A DNA stretch of 64,000 nucleotides from a virus: positions 1-64,000 of the IMG/VR virus record IMGVR_UViG_3300034101_004588; one strand, 5' to 3'. The notes beneath the pieces are model-generated. The model was not told where the DNA came from and made no database searches. It was given only the letters and a program-made list of their open reading frames with translations. Positions within the stretch are counted from its first letter, which is position 1. Each line of letters opens with the position of its first letter. The position numbers and the translations under genes were made by a program. Positions 17,638-27,139 of this stretch are shown here, in pieces.

Positions 17638-18087
17638 ATGAATTTTAATAATTATTATTTCTTAAAAGAAAACGTAAATAAATTTAATCCGGCTTGGCAG
17701 ATTGTAAGAACAGAAGCCAGAGACATTAAAGATGTAGATAAAAAAATATCTTTTGTTTTAAATTTTTTAAATAGAGAATCAAATAAACATAACTACGGAA
17801 GAGTACATAATTGGTTACGAATGACCAAACTAGGTTATAAATCAGAACCCGACAAAGCTGAAAAGTTTGATAAGGCTTTGGATAAGATAGAATCTAATAA
17901 AGAAAAATATTCTTCAGAAGAAGATACAAATGCAGATGTGTCTTCTATGAGCGACAGTAATTTGAAAAAGGTTTACAATGACCTAAAGAAAAGAAAATAC
18001 GGATTTCAAATTAAAACAGTGCCCAAGGCACATACTCAATTTTTAAATCAATTGGAAAGAGAAATAGAGAAAAGAAAATTAAGCTGA
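17638..18087 (+). CDS. Putative internal head protein with targeting-like N-terminus (149 aa)
   Basis: A basic, helical protein of unknown family. Its N-terminus (MNFNNYYFLKENVNKF) resembles T4 capsid-targeting peptides, which are short, aromatic and followed by a gp21-type LxE site; here L-K-E is at residues 9-11. The middle has N-H-N-Y-G-R-V-H-N-W-L-R-M and a Ser/Glu/Asp-rich linker near residue 100; the C-terminus is a Lys/Arg-rich helix (EREIEKRKLS). A packaged internal protein is an inference from the N-terminal pattern only. It overlaps the convergent minus-strand gene by 9 nt. Confidence 0.5.
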   Translation: MNFNNYYFLKENVNKFNPAWQIVRTEARDIKDVDKKISFVLNFLNRESNKHNYGRVHNWLRMTKLGYKSEPDKAEKFDKALDKIESNKEKYSSEEDTNADVSSMSDSNLKKVYNDLKKRKYGFQIKTVPKAHTQFLNQLEREIEKRKLS

Positions 18088-18570
18088 TGTATCTATATCA
18101 ACTATATCAGATTTGTTTTTGAGTTGTTTTTTATTATCTCCAAACAGTTGTTTCATTACCTCGTCTCGGGTTGCTATTAAAACGTTAGTAGTCTGTGGAA
18201 TACGAGACATTAAACTATCTTTAGCAGCCATTTCTAATTTTTTAACTTCTATATTATTTTTGTTTTGTTTATTTTGTAAATTAATTTGATTAAGAGTATC
18301 TAATGCTTTTGTAGTTGCATTTATCAATTGAGCTAAAGAAGAAATTTCTCTTGGATCGACTCCGGTTAATACGGTATCTCTTATAGTCTGAACTGCTCCT
18401 AAACTAGCATCAACCAATTCTGTGGTTTTCTTATAAACATAATCTTCTACATTATCATCTGATATATTAGAAGGTTGAGAAACGGTTTTAATTTCTGTTT
18501 TTGGACTAGAAATTGCATCTGCTTTTAATTGTTCAACTATAGCGTTTATTTCGTCTGTGCTTTTATCCAT
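18079..18570 (-). CDS. Candidate small terminase subunit, T4 gp16-like
   Basis: A 163-aa, almost all-helical protein. An acidic N-terminal segment precedes DYVYKKTTELVDASLGAVQT, then DPREISSLAQLINATTKALD and a long helix rich in Asn, Gln and Lys. This matches the general plan of T4-type small terminases: an acidic start, then a central coiled-coil oligomerisation domain with an A-x-L-I-x-x-T-x-x-A pattern. T4 gp16 is 164 aa. If correct it recognises the genome for packaging by the large terminase, which is not in this window. It is a single minus-strand gene between plus-strand genes. Other helical virion or regulatory proteins are possible. Confidence 0.4.
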   Translation of the reverse strand: MDKSTDEINAIVEQLKADAISSPKTEIKTVSQPSNISDDNVEDYVYKKTTELVDASLGAVQTIRDTVLTGVDPREISSLAQLINATTKALDTLNQINLQNKQNKNNIEVKKLEMAAKDSLMSRIPQTTNVLIATRDEVMKQLFGDNKKQLKNKSDIVDIDTSA

Positions 18571-18649
18571 TTTTTAATTATAATATCTTATACTTATAGA
18601 AGAAAAAACAAGTAGTGGAATTTTTTTTAAAATCTACTAATATAAGCAT

Positions 18650-19111
18650 ATGAATGATTTAATAGTTAAATTTGTCAAAACCCATGAAGATGCCGTTTTA
18701 CCTGAACCAAACCACCGATTAGAATTTTCAGCAGGTGTTAATATGGGAGATACCGGATTTGATGTAACCGCAGTAGAAAATAAAGTAATTCCTAAGAAAG
18801 AATCAGCAGTTGTTAACACTGGATTAAAAGTAGGATCAATACCTCCTAACATTTGGTTTATGATTGCTCCACGTTCTGGATTGGGTTTTAAACATGGTAT
18901 ACAACCCCATTTAGGAATTATAGATAATGGCTATAGAGGAGATTTGGGCGTTAAATTATATAACTTTTCAGACGAAGATTATGAAGTTAAAAAGGGAGAT
19001 AGAATAGCTCAGTTGATATTCTATCCTTTAATTACCCCTTATACAGAATGGGTAGATGAAGCGGAAAAAACCAAAAGGGGTGAAAACGGTTTCGGAAGCT
19101 CTGGAAAATAA
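18650..19111 (+). CDS. dut: dUTP diphosphatase (dUTPase)
   Basis: A 153-aa trimeric-type dUTPase with its conserved motifs in order: D-T-G-F-D-V (motif 1, near residue 35), PRSGLGFKHG (motif 2, near 73), GIIDNGYRGDLGVKLYNF (motif 3), GDRIAQLIF (motif 4) and ENGFGSSGK (motif 5, at the very end). It hydrolyses dUTP to dUMP and pyrophosphate, keeping uracil out of DNA and feeding dTMP synthesis. The length is typical. It is followed directly, sharing one base, by the clamp-loader ATPase gene, forming a small replication operon. Confidence 0.93.
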   Translation: MNDLIVKFVKTHEDAVLPEPNHRLEFSAGVNMGDTGFDVTAVENKVIPKKESAVVNTGLKVGSIPPNIWFMIAPRSGLGFKHGIQPHLGIIDNGYRGDLGVKLYNFSDEDYEVKKGDRIAQLIFYPLITPYTEWVDEAEKTKRGENGFGSSGK

Positions 19112-20043
19112 TGTATCATTATAAAGATCTATGGTGCGAAAAATATCGCCCAAAACACTTAAATGAAATTGTTCTTTTAAAAGAACAAAAAGAGTATTTT
19201 GAAAAGGCAGGTAAAGACATACCGCATCTTTTATTCTATGGTTCTCCGGGAACAGGTAAAACTACTCTAGCTAAAATTATAGTTAAAGATATTCTTAATT
19301 GTCAATATCTCTATATTAATGCTAGTGATGAAAATGGCATTGATACTATTAGAAATAAGGTTATTTCTTTTGCTCAAACTCGGTCAATAGACGGAAATAA
19401 AAAAGTAGTAATATTAGATGAATTTTGTGGTACTACGAAAGACGCTCAACGTATTTTGCGTAACGTCATGGAAGAATACGCAGATACTACTCGTTTTATA
19501 CTGACATCTAATTATATTGGTAAAATAATTGAACCTATCAAATCAAGATGTTTATTATTTAAATTACAACCAGATTTAGATGAATATCTGAAAAGGTGTG
19601 TTGAAATTTTGGTTAAAGAAGGTGTAGAAATATCTGAAGATCAAAAAAAATTATTAGAACCTTTTATAGAAAGTCGTTATCCAGATTTTCGAAGAATAAT
19701 TAATGACCTACAAAAATGTTCTTTGAACGGTAAATTAAATTTAGACAAGAATACAGAAATAAATGATTTGGCTAAATCTTTATTGAAAATAGTTTTGACC
19801 AAGAGTTCTATCAGCGAGGCTAGAAAATTGACAATAGATTCAGAAAGAAGTTTTAATAATGACTATCAAAATTTAATGAAAGAGCTTTTTGATTTAATCT
19901 ATGAATTGTCTATACCAGAGAATAAAAAGAAAATGTTATTAATAGATTTAGGAGAGTATATGTACAGAGATAATTTTGTAATTGATCATGAGATCAATTT
20001 TTATTGCTGTTTGTTAGCTATGGAAAACTCTTTTAAATCTTGA
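19111..20043 (+). CDS. 44: Clamp-loader ATPase subunit, T4 gp44-like
   Basis: A 310-aa AAA+ ATPase of the RFC small-subunit type. Features in order: W-C-E-K-Y-R-P-K-H-L-N-E-I near residue 8, Walker A GSPGTGKTTL near 45, Walker B VVILDEF near 100, a sensor I stretch FILTSNY near 130, and S-R-C near 146 (arginine-finger motif SRC). T4 gp44 is 319 aa. It opens and loads the sliding clamp with ATP. The partner gp62-like subunit may be the small minus-strand gene at 53.1-53.5 kb; the clamp itself is not in the window. Confidence 0.92.
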   Translation: MYHYKDLWCEKYRPKHLNEIVLLKEQKEYFEKAGKDIPHLLFYGSPGTGKTTLAKIIVKDILNCQYLYINASDENGIDTIRNKVISFAQTRSIDGNKKVVILDEFCGTTKDAQRILRNVMEEYADTTRFILTSNYIGKIIEPIKSRCLLFKLQPDLDEYLKRCVEILVKEGVEISEDQKKLLEPFIESRYPDFRRIINDLQKCSLNGKLNLDKNTEINDLAKSLLKIVLTKSSISEARKLTIDSERSFNNDYQNLMKELFDLIYELSIPENKKKMLLIDLGEYMYRDNFVIDHEINFYCCLLAMENSFKS

Positions 20044-20557
20044 CGTTTGATTTAGGAAGAGAGTTGTCTTTTGGTTGATTTCCTAAAGAAGTATTAACTT
20101 TAACTTCAGTTGGTTTTTGATCTCCAATTGGTTGTTCGTACTTATTCGGAACTCCTTGTACAGGTGGTAAATTAATACCGTATTTTAATACTTCTATGTA
20201 TTTATAATCAGCTGGAACTATAAATTCATTATATTCTGTAGCGTTTTGCAAGGCTCTTGGGTCTGTTTTTAAAGTTAAAAATAGTTCTGGTGAACCTGCA
20301 TAATCATTTGCATCTTTAACATCCATCATAGAACCAGATGCATTTATTTTATGAATAAAGAAAAACCTATCCATTTTAATTTGATTTTTTAACCATTCAG
20401 TAAAATCTTCATCGCCTCCGTAACGACTTTTATAGTAATCACTATTAAATAAAGCAGGTTTAATTTTTACTGGGGTATTTTCTCGAAAAGCTCCTCCATT
20501 AGCATAATGGGAAAAAGCTTTTTCAAACAAGACATTAAATTGGTTAAATTTTGACAT
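20033..20557 (-). CDS. Putative internal head protein with targeting-like N-terminus (174 aa)
   Basis: Unknown family. The N-terminus (MSKFNQFNVLFEKAFSHYAN) resembles a T4 capsid-targeting peptide, with L-F-E at residues 10-12 as a possible gp21 cleavage site. The centre contains a mixed alpha/beta region (WLKNQIKMDRFFFIHKINAS) and the C-terminal 50 residues are Pro, Asn, Lys and Gln rich and probably unfolded. It is a single minus-strand gene preceded by a late promoter motif, which fits a virion component. Its end overlaps the clamp-loader gene by 11 nt. Confidence 0.5.
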   Translation of the reverse strand: MSKFNQFNVLFEKAFSHYANGGAFRENTPVKIKPALFNSDYYKSRYGGDEDFTEWLKNQIKMDRFFFIHKINASGSMMDVKDANDYAGSPELFLTLKTDPRALQNATEYNEFIVPADYKYIEVLKYGINLPPVQGVPNKYEQPIGDQKPTEVKVNTSLGNQPKDNSLPKSNVKI

Positions 20558-20569
20558 ATTCTATAAGTA

Positions 20570-20577
20570 TATTTATC
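20570..20577 (-). promoter_or_regulatory. T4-like late promoter motif GATAAATA
   Basis: Reads GATAAATA on the minus strand, 12 nt before the start of the 174-aa gene. It lies in the divergent spacer with the gp25-like gene, which has a TATAAGTA variant (20562-20569) on the plus strand. Confidence 0.5.
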
Positions 20578-20582
20578 CGAAA

Positions 20583-21083
20583 ATGGCTACAGTTCGCTTA
20601 GATAATTTAATTAAACCTAAAATTGTAAATAATCGTTCAATTTCTCCGGCGCAAGAAATAAGAACTAATAGTACTTATACAGATTTACATCTAGATTTAA
20701 CTTTGGCTAAAAGTATTGGGGTTGGTTTAGCTCCTGGAATTTCTAATGACGTTTTAGTAGATTATGATGAACAAACAATAAAAAATTCTTTATATAATCT
20801 TTTTACCACTCGCCCAACTCAAAAAGTTTTAGATCCTATTTTTGGAGCTGGGTTAGAAAATTATCTTTTTGAGCCTATCAATAATGTCAATGGAGAAATT
20901 ATTGCAGATGAAATGTTAAGATTGATAGGAATATTTGAGCCTAGAGTATCGGTTGATAATATTAAAGTTTATTTAGATTTTAATAATAACCGTTATGAGT
21001 TTGAAATATATTACACTATACCTTCTTTGAATAAACAATTTGTATATGAATATATATTACAATCTAATTTGCCAACTGAATAA
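20583..21083 (+). CDS. 25: Baseplate wedge protein, T4 gp25-like
   Basis: A 166-aa protein of the GPW/gp25 family. The diagnostic part is LVDYDEQTIKNSLYNLFTTR, then P-T-Q-K-V-L-D-P-I-F-G-A-G-L-E-N-Y-L-F-E-P, where the family has L-T-x-x-P-G-E-R plus F-G-x-G-L-x-x-L-F-E. T4 gp25 is 132 aa; the extra length is N-terminal. gp25 joins the baseplate wedge and starts sheath polymerisation. It is followed after 9 nt by the gp6-like gene, the usual order in T4-type baseplates. Confidence 0.87.
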   Translation: MATVRLDNLIKPKIVNNRSISPAQEIRTNSTYTDLHLDLTLAKSIGVGLAPGISNDVLVDYDEQTIKNSLYNLFTTRPTQKVLDPIFGAGLENYLFEPINNVNGEIIADEMLRLIGIFEPRVSVDNIKVYLDFNNNRYEFEIYYTIPSLNKQFVYEYILQSNLPTE

Positions 21084-21092
21084 TTAATAAAT

Positions 21093-22892
21093 ATGGATGA
21101 TTACACTTTAAATAAAAACTCTTACGTAAATTTCGATGCTATAAATTTAAAGTCTTTAATATTAGATCGTTTAAATGAAGGTGGAGTGTTTACAGATCAA
21201 AATTATCAAGGATCTAATTTATCTGCTTTAATTGATATTATTAGTCTAGTCTTTGGTAATTTAATGTTTTATTTAAATAAAACATCTTCGGAAAGTATGT
21301 TTTCAGAATCACAATTATATGAAAACATGAATCGTATAGTTAAAGTTTTAAGTTATAAACCAGTGGGATATACGACATCTATTTTACCAATAAGATTAGC
21401 TGTATCAGAAATTGAAACCGGAAATTATACTATACCGCGATACAGTTTTATAAATGTAGGTGGTACCAATTATTCTTTTAATAATGACTTGTTTATATCT
21501 AAAACAACAAATTTATCGTCAGAAAATTTAACAGAATTAAATGATAAGGTTTTTTTATATCAAGGACTGTATCAAGAATATCCACCATACACAGCTGCTG
21601 GGTCTAATAATGAAACGATATATCTTTCTTTTGATGACAATACTTTCATAGATCATCATAATATAGATGTATATGTGAAACCTTACAATACTAATCAATG
21701 GATTAAATATGGAAGGGTCAATGAATTGTATCTTCATACTTCAAATGAGACGGTTTATGAAATTAGATATAATGAAAATAAAAGATATGAAATAAAATTT
21801 GGAGATAATATTAATGGTAAAAAATTAGAAAACGGGGATCAGGTTTTAGTTTATTATCTATCTATAAATCCAAGTTCAGAAATAATAGGAGCGAATGCTT
21901 CAAACGGAAGCTTCATAGTTCCTTTTAATTCTTTACTTTATAGTAGTATTTTAGATGATACTAATTCCAGAAACGCTAACTATTTAAATATATCTCAATT
22001 AAGAAAATGTGTAATTTCTAATTATTTTCCTTCAACAGAACATAAGCTAGAAGAAACTGTAGAAGACATAAGACAGAATGCTCCTAAAACATTTAGAGCA
22101 CAATATAGATTAACTACTAAAACTGAGTATGAAGCTTATGTTAGAAGCAATTATAGTAATTTAGTCCATGATTTAAAAGTTTTAGATAATAATGATTATT
22201 TGACCCAGTATTTAAAATATCTTTATGATATAGGATTAAATAATCCTCAAAAAGAAAAAAATGTATTGTTTAATCAAATTAAATTTGCGAATGCTTGTAA
22301 TTTTAATAATTTATATTTGGTTGGAATACCTAAAACTGTTAATCAAGCGTTTTTAACACCTCCTCAAAAAGAAATAATCTTAAACGGTTTAGAACAATGG
22401 AAAACTGTGACCACAGAATTGGTGCCCATGGATCCGGTTTATATAGTATACGACTTTTATGTTCCAATTGTAAATGAACCTCTAAGCAGAGACAATATAA
22501 CTGATTGCAAGCTGGTTGTTTATAAAAAGCGTAATTCAACCCAATCCAATTCTTATATCACTTTAAAAATTAAAGACATTTTTAGTAAAATGTTTTCTCG
22601 TAATGAGGTTAAATTGGGTCATTTTGTGGATATAAATGCTTTGACTACTAATATTTTAGCTATACAAGATATAGAAAATATTAAAACCTATAACCAAAGA
22701 ACAGATTCTTATACGGATGGCATAGTTTTATTGGGATGGAATTATTACTATCCAGAGAGTGATATAAAAATATATAGTCAAAGTACTTTATTGGAAGATT
22801 TTAAATTTCCAGTATTTAACAGTTTAAACTTCTTAGAAAATAAAATTGTTTATGCTGGATCTGAAAATGGTATAGCAGCAGAACAATTTTAA
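21093..22892 (+). CDS. 6: Baseplate wedge protein, T4 gp6-like (baseplate J)
   Basis: A 599-aa protein (T4 gp6 is about 660 aa). The N-terminal part (FDAINLKSLILDRLNEGGVF, then LSALIDIISLVFGNLMFYLN) matches the helical start of gp6-type wedge proteins, and the middle shows the baseplate-J pattern IGANASNGSFIVPF near residue 265, then an R-A-Q-Y-R-L-T-T-K-T-E-Y-E-A-Y stretch near 335. gp6 forms the inner ring that triggers baseplate rearrangement at contraction. It sits directly after gp25 and before the 1403-aa gene. Confidence 0.85.
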   Translation: MDDYTLNKNSYVNFDAINLKSLILDRLNEGGVFTDQNYQGSNLSALIDIISLVFGNLMFYLNKTSSESMFSESQLYENMNRIVKVLSYKPVGYTTSILPIRLAVSEIETGNYTIPRYSFINVGGTNYSFNNDLFISKTTNLSSENLTELNDKVFLYQGLYQEYPPYTAAGSNNETIYLSFDDNTFIDHHNIDVYVKPYNTNQWIKYGRVNELYLHTSNETVYEIRYNENKRYEIKFGDNINGKKLENGDQVLVYYLSINPSSEIIGANASNGSFIVPFNSLLYSSILDDTNSRNANYLNISQLRKCVISNYFPSTEHKLEETVEDIRQNAPKTFRAQYRLTTKTEYEAYVRSNYSNLVHDLKVLDNNDYLTQYLKYLYDIGLNNPQKEKNVLFNQIKFANACNFNNLYLVGIPKTVNQAFLTPPQKEIILNGLEQWKTVTTELVPMDPVYIVYDFYVPIVNEPLSRDNITDCKLVVYKKRNSTQSNSYITLKIKDIFSKMFSRNEVKLGHFVDINALTTNILAIQDIENIKTYNQRTDSYTDGIVLLGWNYYYPESDIKIYSQSTLLEDFKFPVFNSLNFLENKIVYAGSENGIAAEQF

Positions 22893-22894
22893 TT

Positions 22895-25800
22895 ATGTTG
22901 TTAGTTGAATCAAATTATCCAGGAGCTTCCTCGACAGAAATAAGAGGATTTGTTGATCGTACAACTTTTGAATTTACAATACTGTCTTCTGCACTCCTTT
23001 CTCCTTATACACTTTCAAGAGTTAGATGGGATTTTGGATATCCGAAAGCTAAGCCTTCTTGGACTAATGGATTAACTATAAATAATATAACTTTTCCAAT
23101 AGAAGGAATATTCAAAGTTAAAGCAACTGTTTATTATTCTCAAAGAGTAATAAAAAGAGGTAGAGCTTCAACAGTTAACAGGACAGCAGTTTTTACTGAA
23201 ACTTTAAATATTAAAAAATTTCCAGTAGATTTTTTTAAATTAGATAAAACTGAAGGATTTGCCCGTTTAACTCAATTTAGTTTAACGCCGGTTTTTGATG
23301 TGTTTGCTACTGATACTTCTGAAATTAAATATGTTCAGTGGGATTTAGGTAATGGTGTAGTATCAAACAGAAAAACATTATCTCCAATATATAATGAACC
23401 GGGTATTTTTACAATACACATGATAGGATATACCAGAGATGGTATTAAATTTGAACAAAGAAAAAATATAACTATTAAAGAATATTTAAATGAATCTATT
23501 AAATTTACTCAAGTACCACCTCCAACTTTTGCTGGTCATATTAATCGATATCCTTTTAAAATAGAAATAACTTCAACCAACGAATTACCACATATAGTAG
23601 ATTTATATGCTCAGTTTTCCCGTTCATATCCAATGGAGGTAGATAAGCCTCATAAAAATGCATTTTTACGTCCTCAATGGAGATTTTTAGATTTAAATGG
23701 TAGACCTATAAGATTTATTAGAACAAAAGATACTCGGGTAAGAGTCAATCGAGAAGGGAAAGAAGATCCTAACGGTGTGGTAGTTGGTGTAAGAGGAACT
23801 GCTGAATTTTATTTTGTAGATGATTGGTATAATATGGATCAAGTTACCAACGGACAACAATATACGACTTTGTGGGCGACTTTGCGTACAGATAATATTC
23901 GTTTAAATCAATTTAAAAATAATTTAGACTCTTTACATCCGGGATTTGCCAATAGCACCGCTCAAGCATTTTGTCCCTATGTTACTATATGGCGTAAACC
24001 CGATATAATTCGTTTTACTTCAAATGGAATTAATAATATTAACAATGTTCAATGGAAAAATGCTAAAATACCTTTTATAGCTAAATTAGATTTTAATAAC
24101 TATTATGATTATTGGCCAGATGGTAACATAATAGACCAAGCTGATAGAGGGCCTGGAAAAATTAGAGCCTCATCTGGTATTTTTACTTCTTTATTATCTG
24201 TGACCGGACAGCCTTCAAATCCATCTGGAGGAAGTTTAGCTCATTATGCTTTATTAAATGAAAATGAAAATACAACTTTAAATTTAGGATATTCTGGACA
24301 AAGCGAGCGATTTTTTACATTACCTTTATCAACTTCACCAGAACCAATTTTAAAGTATAAAGATGAAAATGATTTACTGACTGGTGGATATCATAAAGGT
24401 TTATTAAACACTGCTCATACAGGAACTATAGTTTTAACTGCTAAAGCTACATTAAGAGAGCCTATTTTATTGGGAGAACATTTTAACTCTTTAATTTGGA
24501 TACCCAATCCTGTGGCAGGAACTTTAAATATAACTCAATACATAGCAACTAATAATGCTATAATAAATAACCCTCAATATTTTTATAGCCAAGCTTTAGA
24601 TACCTATAATGAATTTTTCACCGAAAGACGTCTCATTAAAAATGCAGTTAAAAAAAATCCAAATTTAGATCAAGCTTTAGTTTCTCCTTATAATTTTCCA
24701 ACTATAAGAAATCGTTCAGAAAAAAGTATTTACAATGTTAAAGGATTAAATGGATTAAGAGCAATTGCAGCTACTACTATACCCAATTATCATGCTTGGG
24801 CAGCAGATACAGAATTAAATTTAATATATAGAGTTGCTGGAAATGGTAAAATTTTATCTACACTCAATTTGCCTAGATTGTTTAGTTCTAGAAATTTACC
24901 CTTCAATGATAAATTTCAAAGATTAACACCTAATTGGTTGACTTTAGACAAAGATCACAATTTATTTGTTTCTTTATTAAATGGACAATATATTTTAAAA
25001 TTTAATAATCAGGGAAAATATATTACTTCTTTAAATTTAAAAAGTTATAATTTAAAGCCCATATGCATAGAAACGGATAAATCTGGAAATTTATTTATTA
25101 GCGCTGTACCTACTTCTCCTACATCAAGCTATCGAGGAACTTTAGTTCGGGTTGATAACAATTTACAAAATTATACCTTATTACACAATTATAATTTACC
25201 AACCGGAGAAATTACTATAGATATAAATGATAATGTTTATCTAGTAGTAGGAGGGCAAATAGAAGGTAATAGAGAAACATACTATCCTTCAAATCAATAT
25301 ATTTCTGGAAATATATTAAGATATACAAAAAATAATTTAACTAAAATTGACAGAAAATTTGGACCTTATCGAGATATACAACATATAACTACAGATAACC
25401 GTCAAAACATTTGGTTTGCCTGTGACTATGATACAGTAGTAAAAATAGACATCAGATCTTTAAAACCTTTTACTCGTAAAATAAACGCAACGGCTGAAAG
25501 TACAAGAAGTAAAGTTAAAATAAACAAAAATGCAATTGAAGGAATAGCCTATAGTTTGAATAATAAAATATATGTTTTAAATTCTGTAGATAATCAAGTA
25601 ATCGTACTAAATGCCAGCAATGCAAATATAGAAAATGTATTTTATATAAATCCTGGCAACTTTCAGTATTCTTTGGATGAATATAATGTTCCAAAAACTA
25701 AAGAATATAAACCTTTTGCAAAATCGTTAAGAGCTTCTGGAGATTGGACTGGATGGAAATGGGCTAATAAATATGCCTACAGAGTTGGTCTTCAAAATTA

Positions 25801-27106
25801 TAATGTAGAAGGTAAATCAAATATATTAAGCTTTTTTAATCATAATAGTCATAAAATTTTTCAAGTTAATGAAAATTTTGATATGGCTCAACATATGTAT
25901 AGTTTGGCTTTTATGCCGTCATTGAAAGAAAGTCCTTTCTTGTTTTCTAATAAAACAGATTTGCAATTAAGATCAGAATTATTAACTGCAGCAAATGAGG
26001 TTCGGAGATATTTAGAAGCTCTAATAGAAGATGCTTATGATACTCAAAATGATGAGCTTATAAAAAGTGTTGAATCTTATGAAGAAAGTTTAGAAGAAGT
26101 ATACAGACAAATTGATCAAATTAAATCTATTAATAATCGTAATGTTAAAGGGTTTTTGGGCAGTATATTCGGTACCTATCCGTTATCTCCAAATTCTCTA
26201 GGAACAGAAATCTATGTAAAAATAGCAAATTATGTAGCTAATTTTTCTGATCCCGAAACTGCTCAAATTAAACAATTGTACAATTTAGAAAATTTGTTAG
26301 ACATACAAACCGAAGATGCTAAAATTTATTTTCCTTCTGGATTGCAAAGAATTGTAGATGTTTGTTCTGTGGATTTAACTAAATTGCTAGGCACCAGATG
26401 TCGCTGCAATGAAATGTTTGTTGATACTAGAAATAAGTTAGGGAACAACAAATGTCCTTATTGCGGACAAGAAAAAGAATTTAATTTAGGAAAAATTATA
26501 TCCTCAAATAATTATATAGTTACAGCGGGTGTACCTTTAATATTACGAATTAAAAATCTTGATCAATTCAGGTATATTAGTACTGGTCCTATTAATAGTT
26601 CCAATTACTATACGTTAACAGACTTGGCAACTTCTATAGGACTAGTTAAAGAAGCTTGGCCTATAAATTATGAATTTTATGAATTTAAAAAACCATACAG
26701 TGATTGGAGATTTTATAAAGGGAAACCTTTGTTGTCTGAAACCTATACCGTTACAGCAAATACACCAGTCATCTTGCAAGATTTAAGAGCAGATGTTTAT
26801 AGTTTTGTACCTACTTTTAAATTGAATAGAAAAAGATTTTACAGCTTAACAGATTTAATAGGATCAATAGAAGGTATAAATCCTACCAATTGGCAACGTT
26901 TTTATAGATTTTATTCTTATGATACTAATAATATAAATGCAAATGTAGATCCAGATAAAAACATTATTGAAAGTGTTATAGATTGGGATAATCCTCAAAC
27001 TACTTTAACGCGAAAAACATCAAGTGTCAATGCCTGGTACAGAGACAACGGATTAATAGATAGAATGGTTAATTTTGAACTACAAAAGGGGCTTGGATAT
27101 ATTTAG
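22895..27106 (+). CDS. Giant baseplate protein with PKD-like, propeller and zinc-ribbon regions (gp7 position)
   Basis: A 1403-aa protein. Two PKD-like segments lie near the N-terminus (RVRWDFGYP near residue 45, VQWDLGNGV near 148). Around residues 620-920 are NHL-like propeller repeats: LTLDKDHNLFVSLLNGQYIL, IETDKSGNLFISAV, ITIDINDNVYLVVGG, ITTDNRQNIWFACDY and LNNKIYVLNSVDNQVIVL. Near residues 1165-1192 a C-R-C and a C-P-Y-C pair suggest a zinc ribbon. Two similar C-terminal units (YYTLTDLATSIG; FYSLTDLIGSIE) indicate duplication. It occupies the gp7 position after gp25 and gp6, but direct homology to gp7 cannot be claimed. It is probably an outer wedge or peripheral baseplate component. 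Confidence 0.7.
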   Translation: MLLVESNYPGASSTEIRGFVDRTTFEFTILSSALLSPYTLSRVRWDFGYPKAKPSWTNGLTINNITFPIEGIFKVKATVYYSQRVIKRGRASTVNRTAVFTETLNIKKFPVDFFKLDKTEGFARLTQFSLTPVFDVFATDTSEIKYVQWDLGNGVVSNRKTLSPIYNEPGIFTIHMIGYTRDGIKFEQRKNITIKEYLNESIKFTQVPPPTFAGHINRYPFKIEITSTNELPHIVDLYAQFSRSYPMEVDKPHKNAFLRPQWRFLDLNGRPIRFIRTKDTRVRVNREGKEDPNGVVVGVRGTAEFYFVDDWYNMDQVTNGQQYTTLWATLRTDNIRLNQFKNNLDSLHPGFANSTAQAFCPYVTIWRKPDIIRFTSNGINNINNVQWKNAKIPFIAKLDFNNYYDYWPDGNIIDQADRGPGKIRASSGIFTSLLSVTGQPSNPSGGSLAHYALLNENENTTLNLGYSGQSERFFTLPLSTSPEPILKYKDENDLLTGGYHKGLLNTAHTGTIVLTAKATLREPILLGEHFNSLIWIPNPVAGTLNITQYIATNNAIINNPQYFYSQALDTYNEFFTERRLIKNAVKKNPNLDQALVSPYNFPTIRNRSEKSIYNVKGLNGLRAIAATTIPNYHAWAADTELNLIYRVAGNGKILSTLNLPRLFSSRNLPFNDKFQRLTPNWLTLDKDHNLFVSLLNGQYILKFNNQGKYITSLNLKSYNLKPICIETDKSGNLFISAVPTSPTSSYRGTLVRVDNNLQNYTLLHNYNLPTGEITIDINDNVYLVVGGQIEGNRETYYPSNQYISGNILRYTKNNLTKIDRKFGPYRDIQHITTDNRQNIWFACDYDTVVKIDIRSLKPFTRKINATAESTRSKVKINKNAIEGIAYSLNNKIYVLNSVDNQVIVLNASNANIENVFYINPGNFQYSLDEYNVPKTKEYKPFAKSLRASGDWTGWKWANKYAYRVGLQNYNVEGKSNILSFFNHNSHKIFQVNENFDMAQHMYSLAFMPSLKESPFLFSNKTDLQLRSELLTAANEVRRYLEALIEDAYDTQNDELIKSVESYEESLEEVYRQIDQIKSINNRNVKGFLGSIFGTYPLSPNSLGTEIYVKIANYVANFSDPETAQIKQLYNLENLLDIQTEDAKIYFPSGLQRIVDVCSVDLTKLLGTRCRCNEMFVDTRNKLGNNKCPYCGQEKEFNLGKIISSNNYIVTAGVPLILRIKNLDQFRYISTGPINSSNYYTLTDLATSIGLVKEAWPINYEFYEFKKPYSDWRFYKGKPLLSETYTVTANTPVILQDLRADVYSFVPTFKLNRKRFYSLTDLIGSIEGINPTNWQRFYRFYSYDTNNINANVDPDKNIIESVIDWDNPQTTLTRKTSSVNAWYRDNGLIDRMVNFELQKGLGYI

Positions 27107-27139
27107 TTGATCAAAAAAGACTGAAGAATAATTATTAAG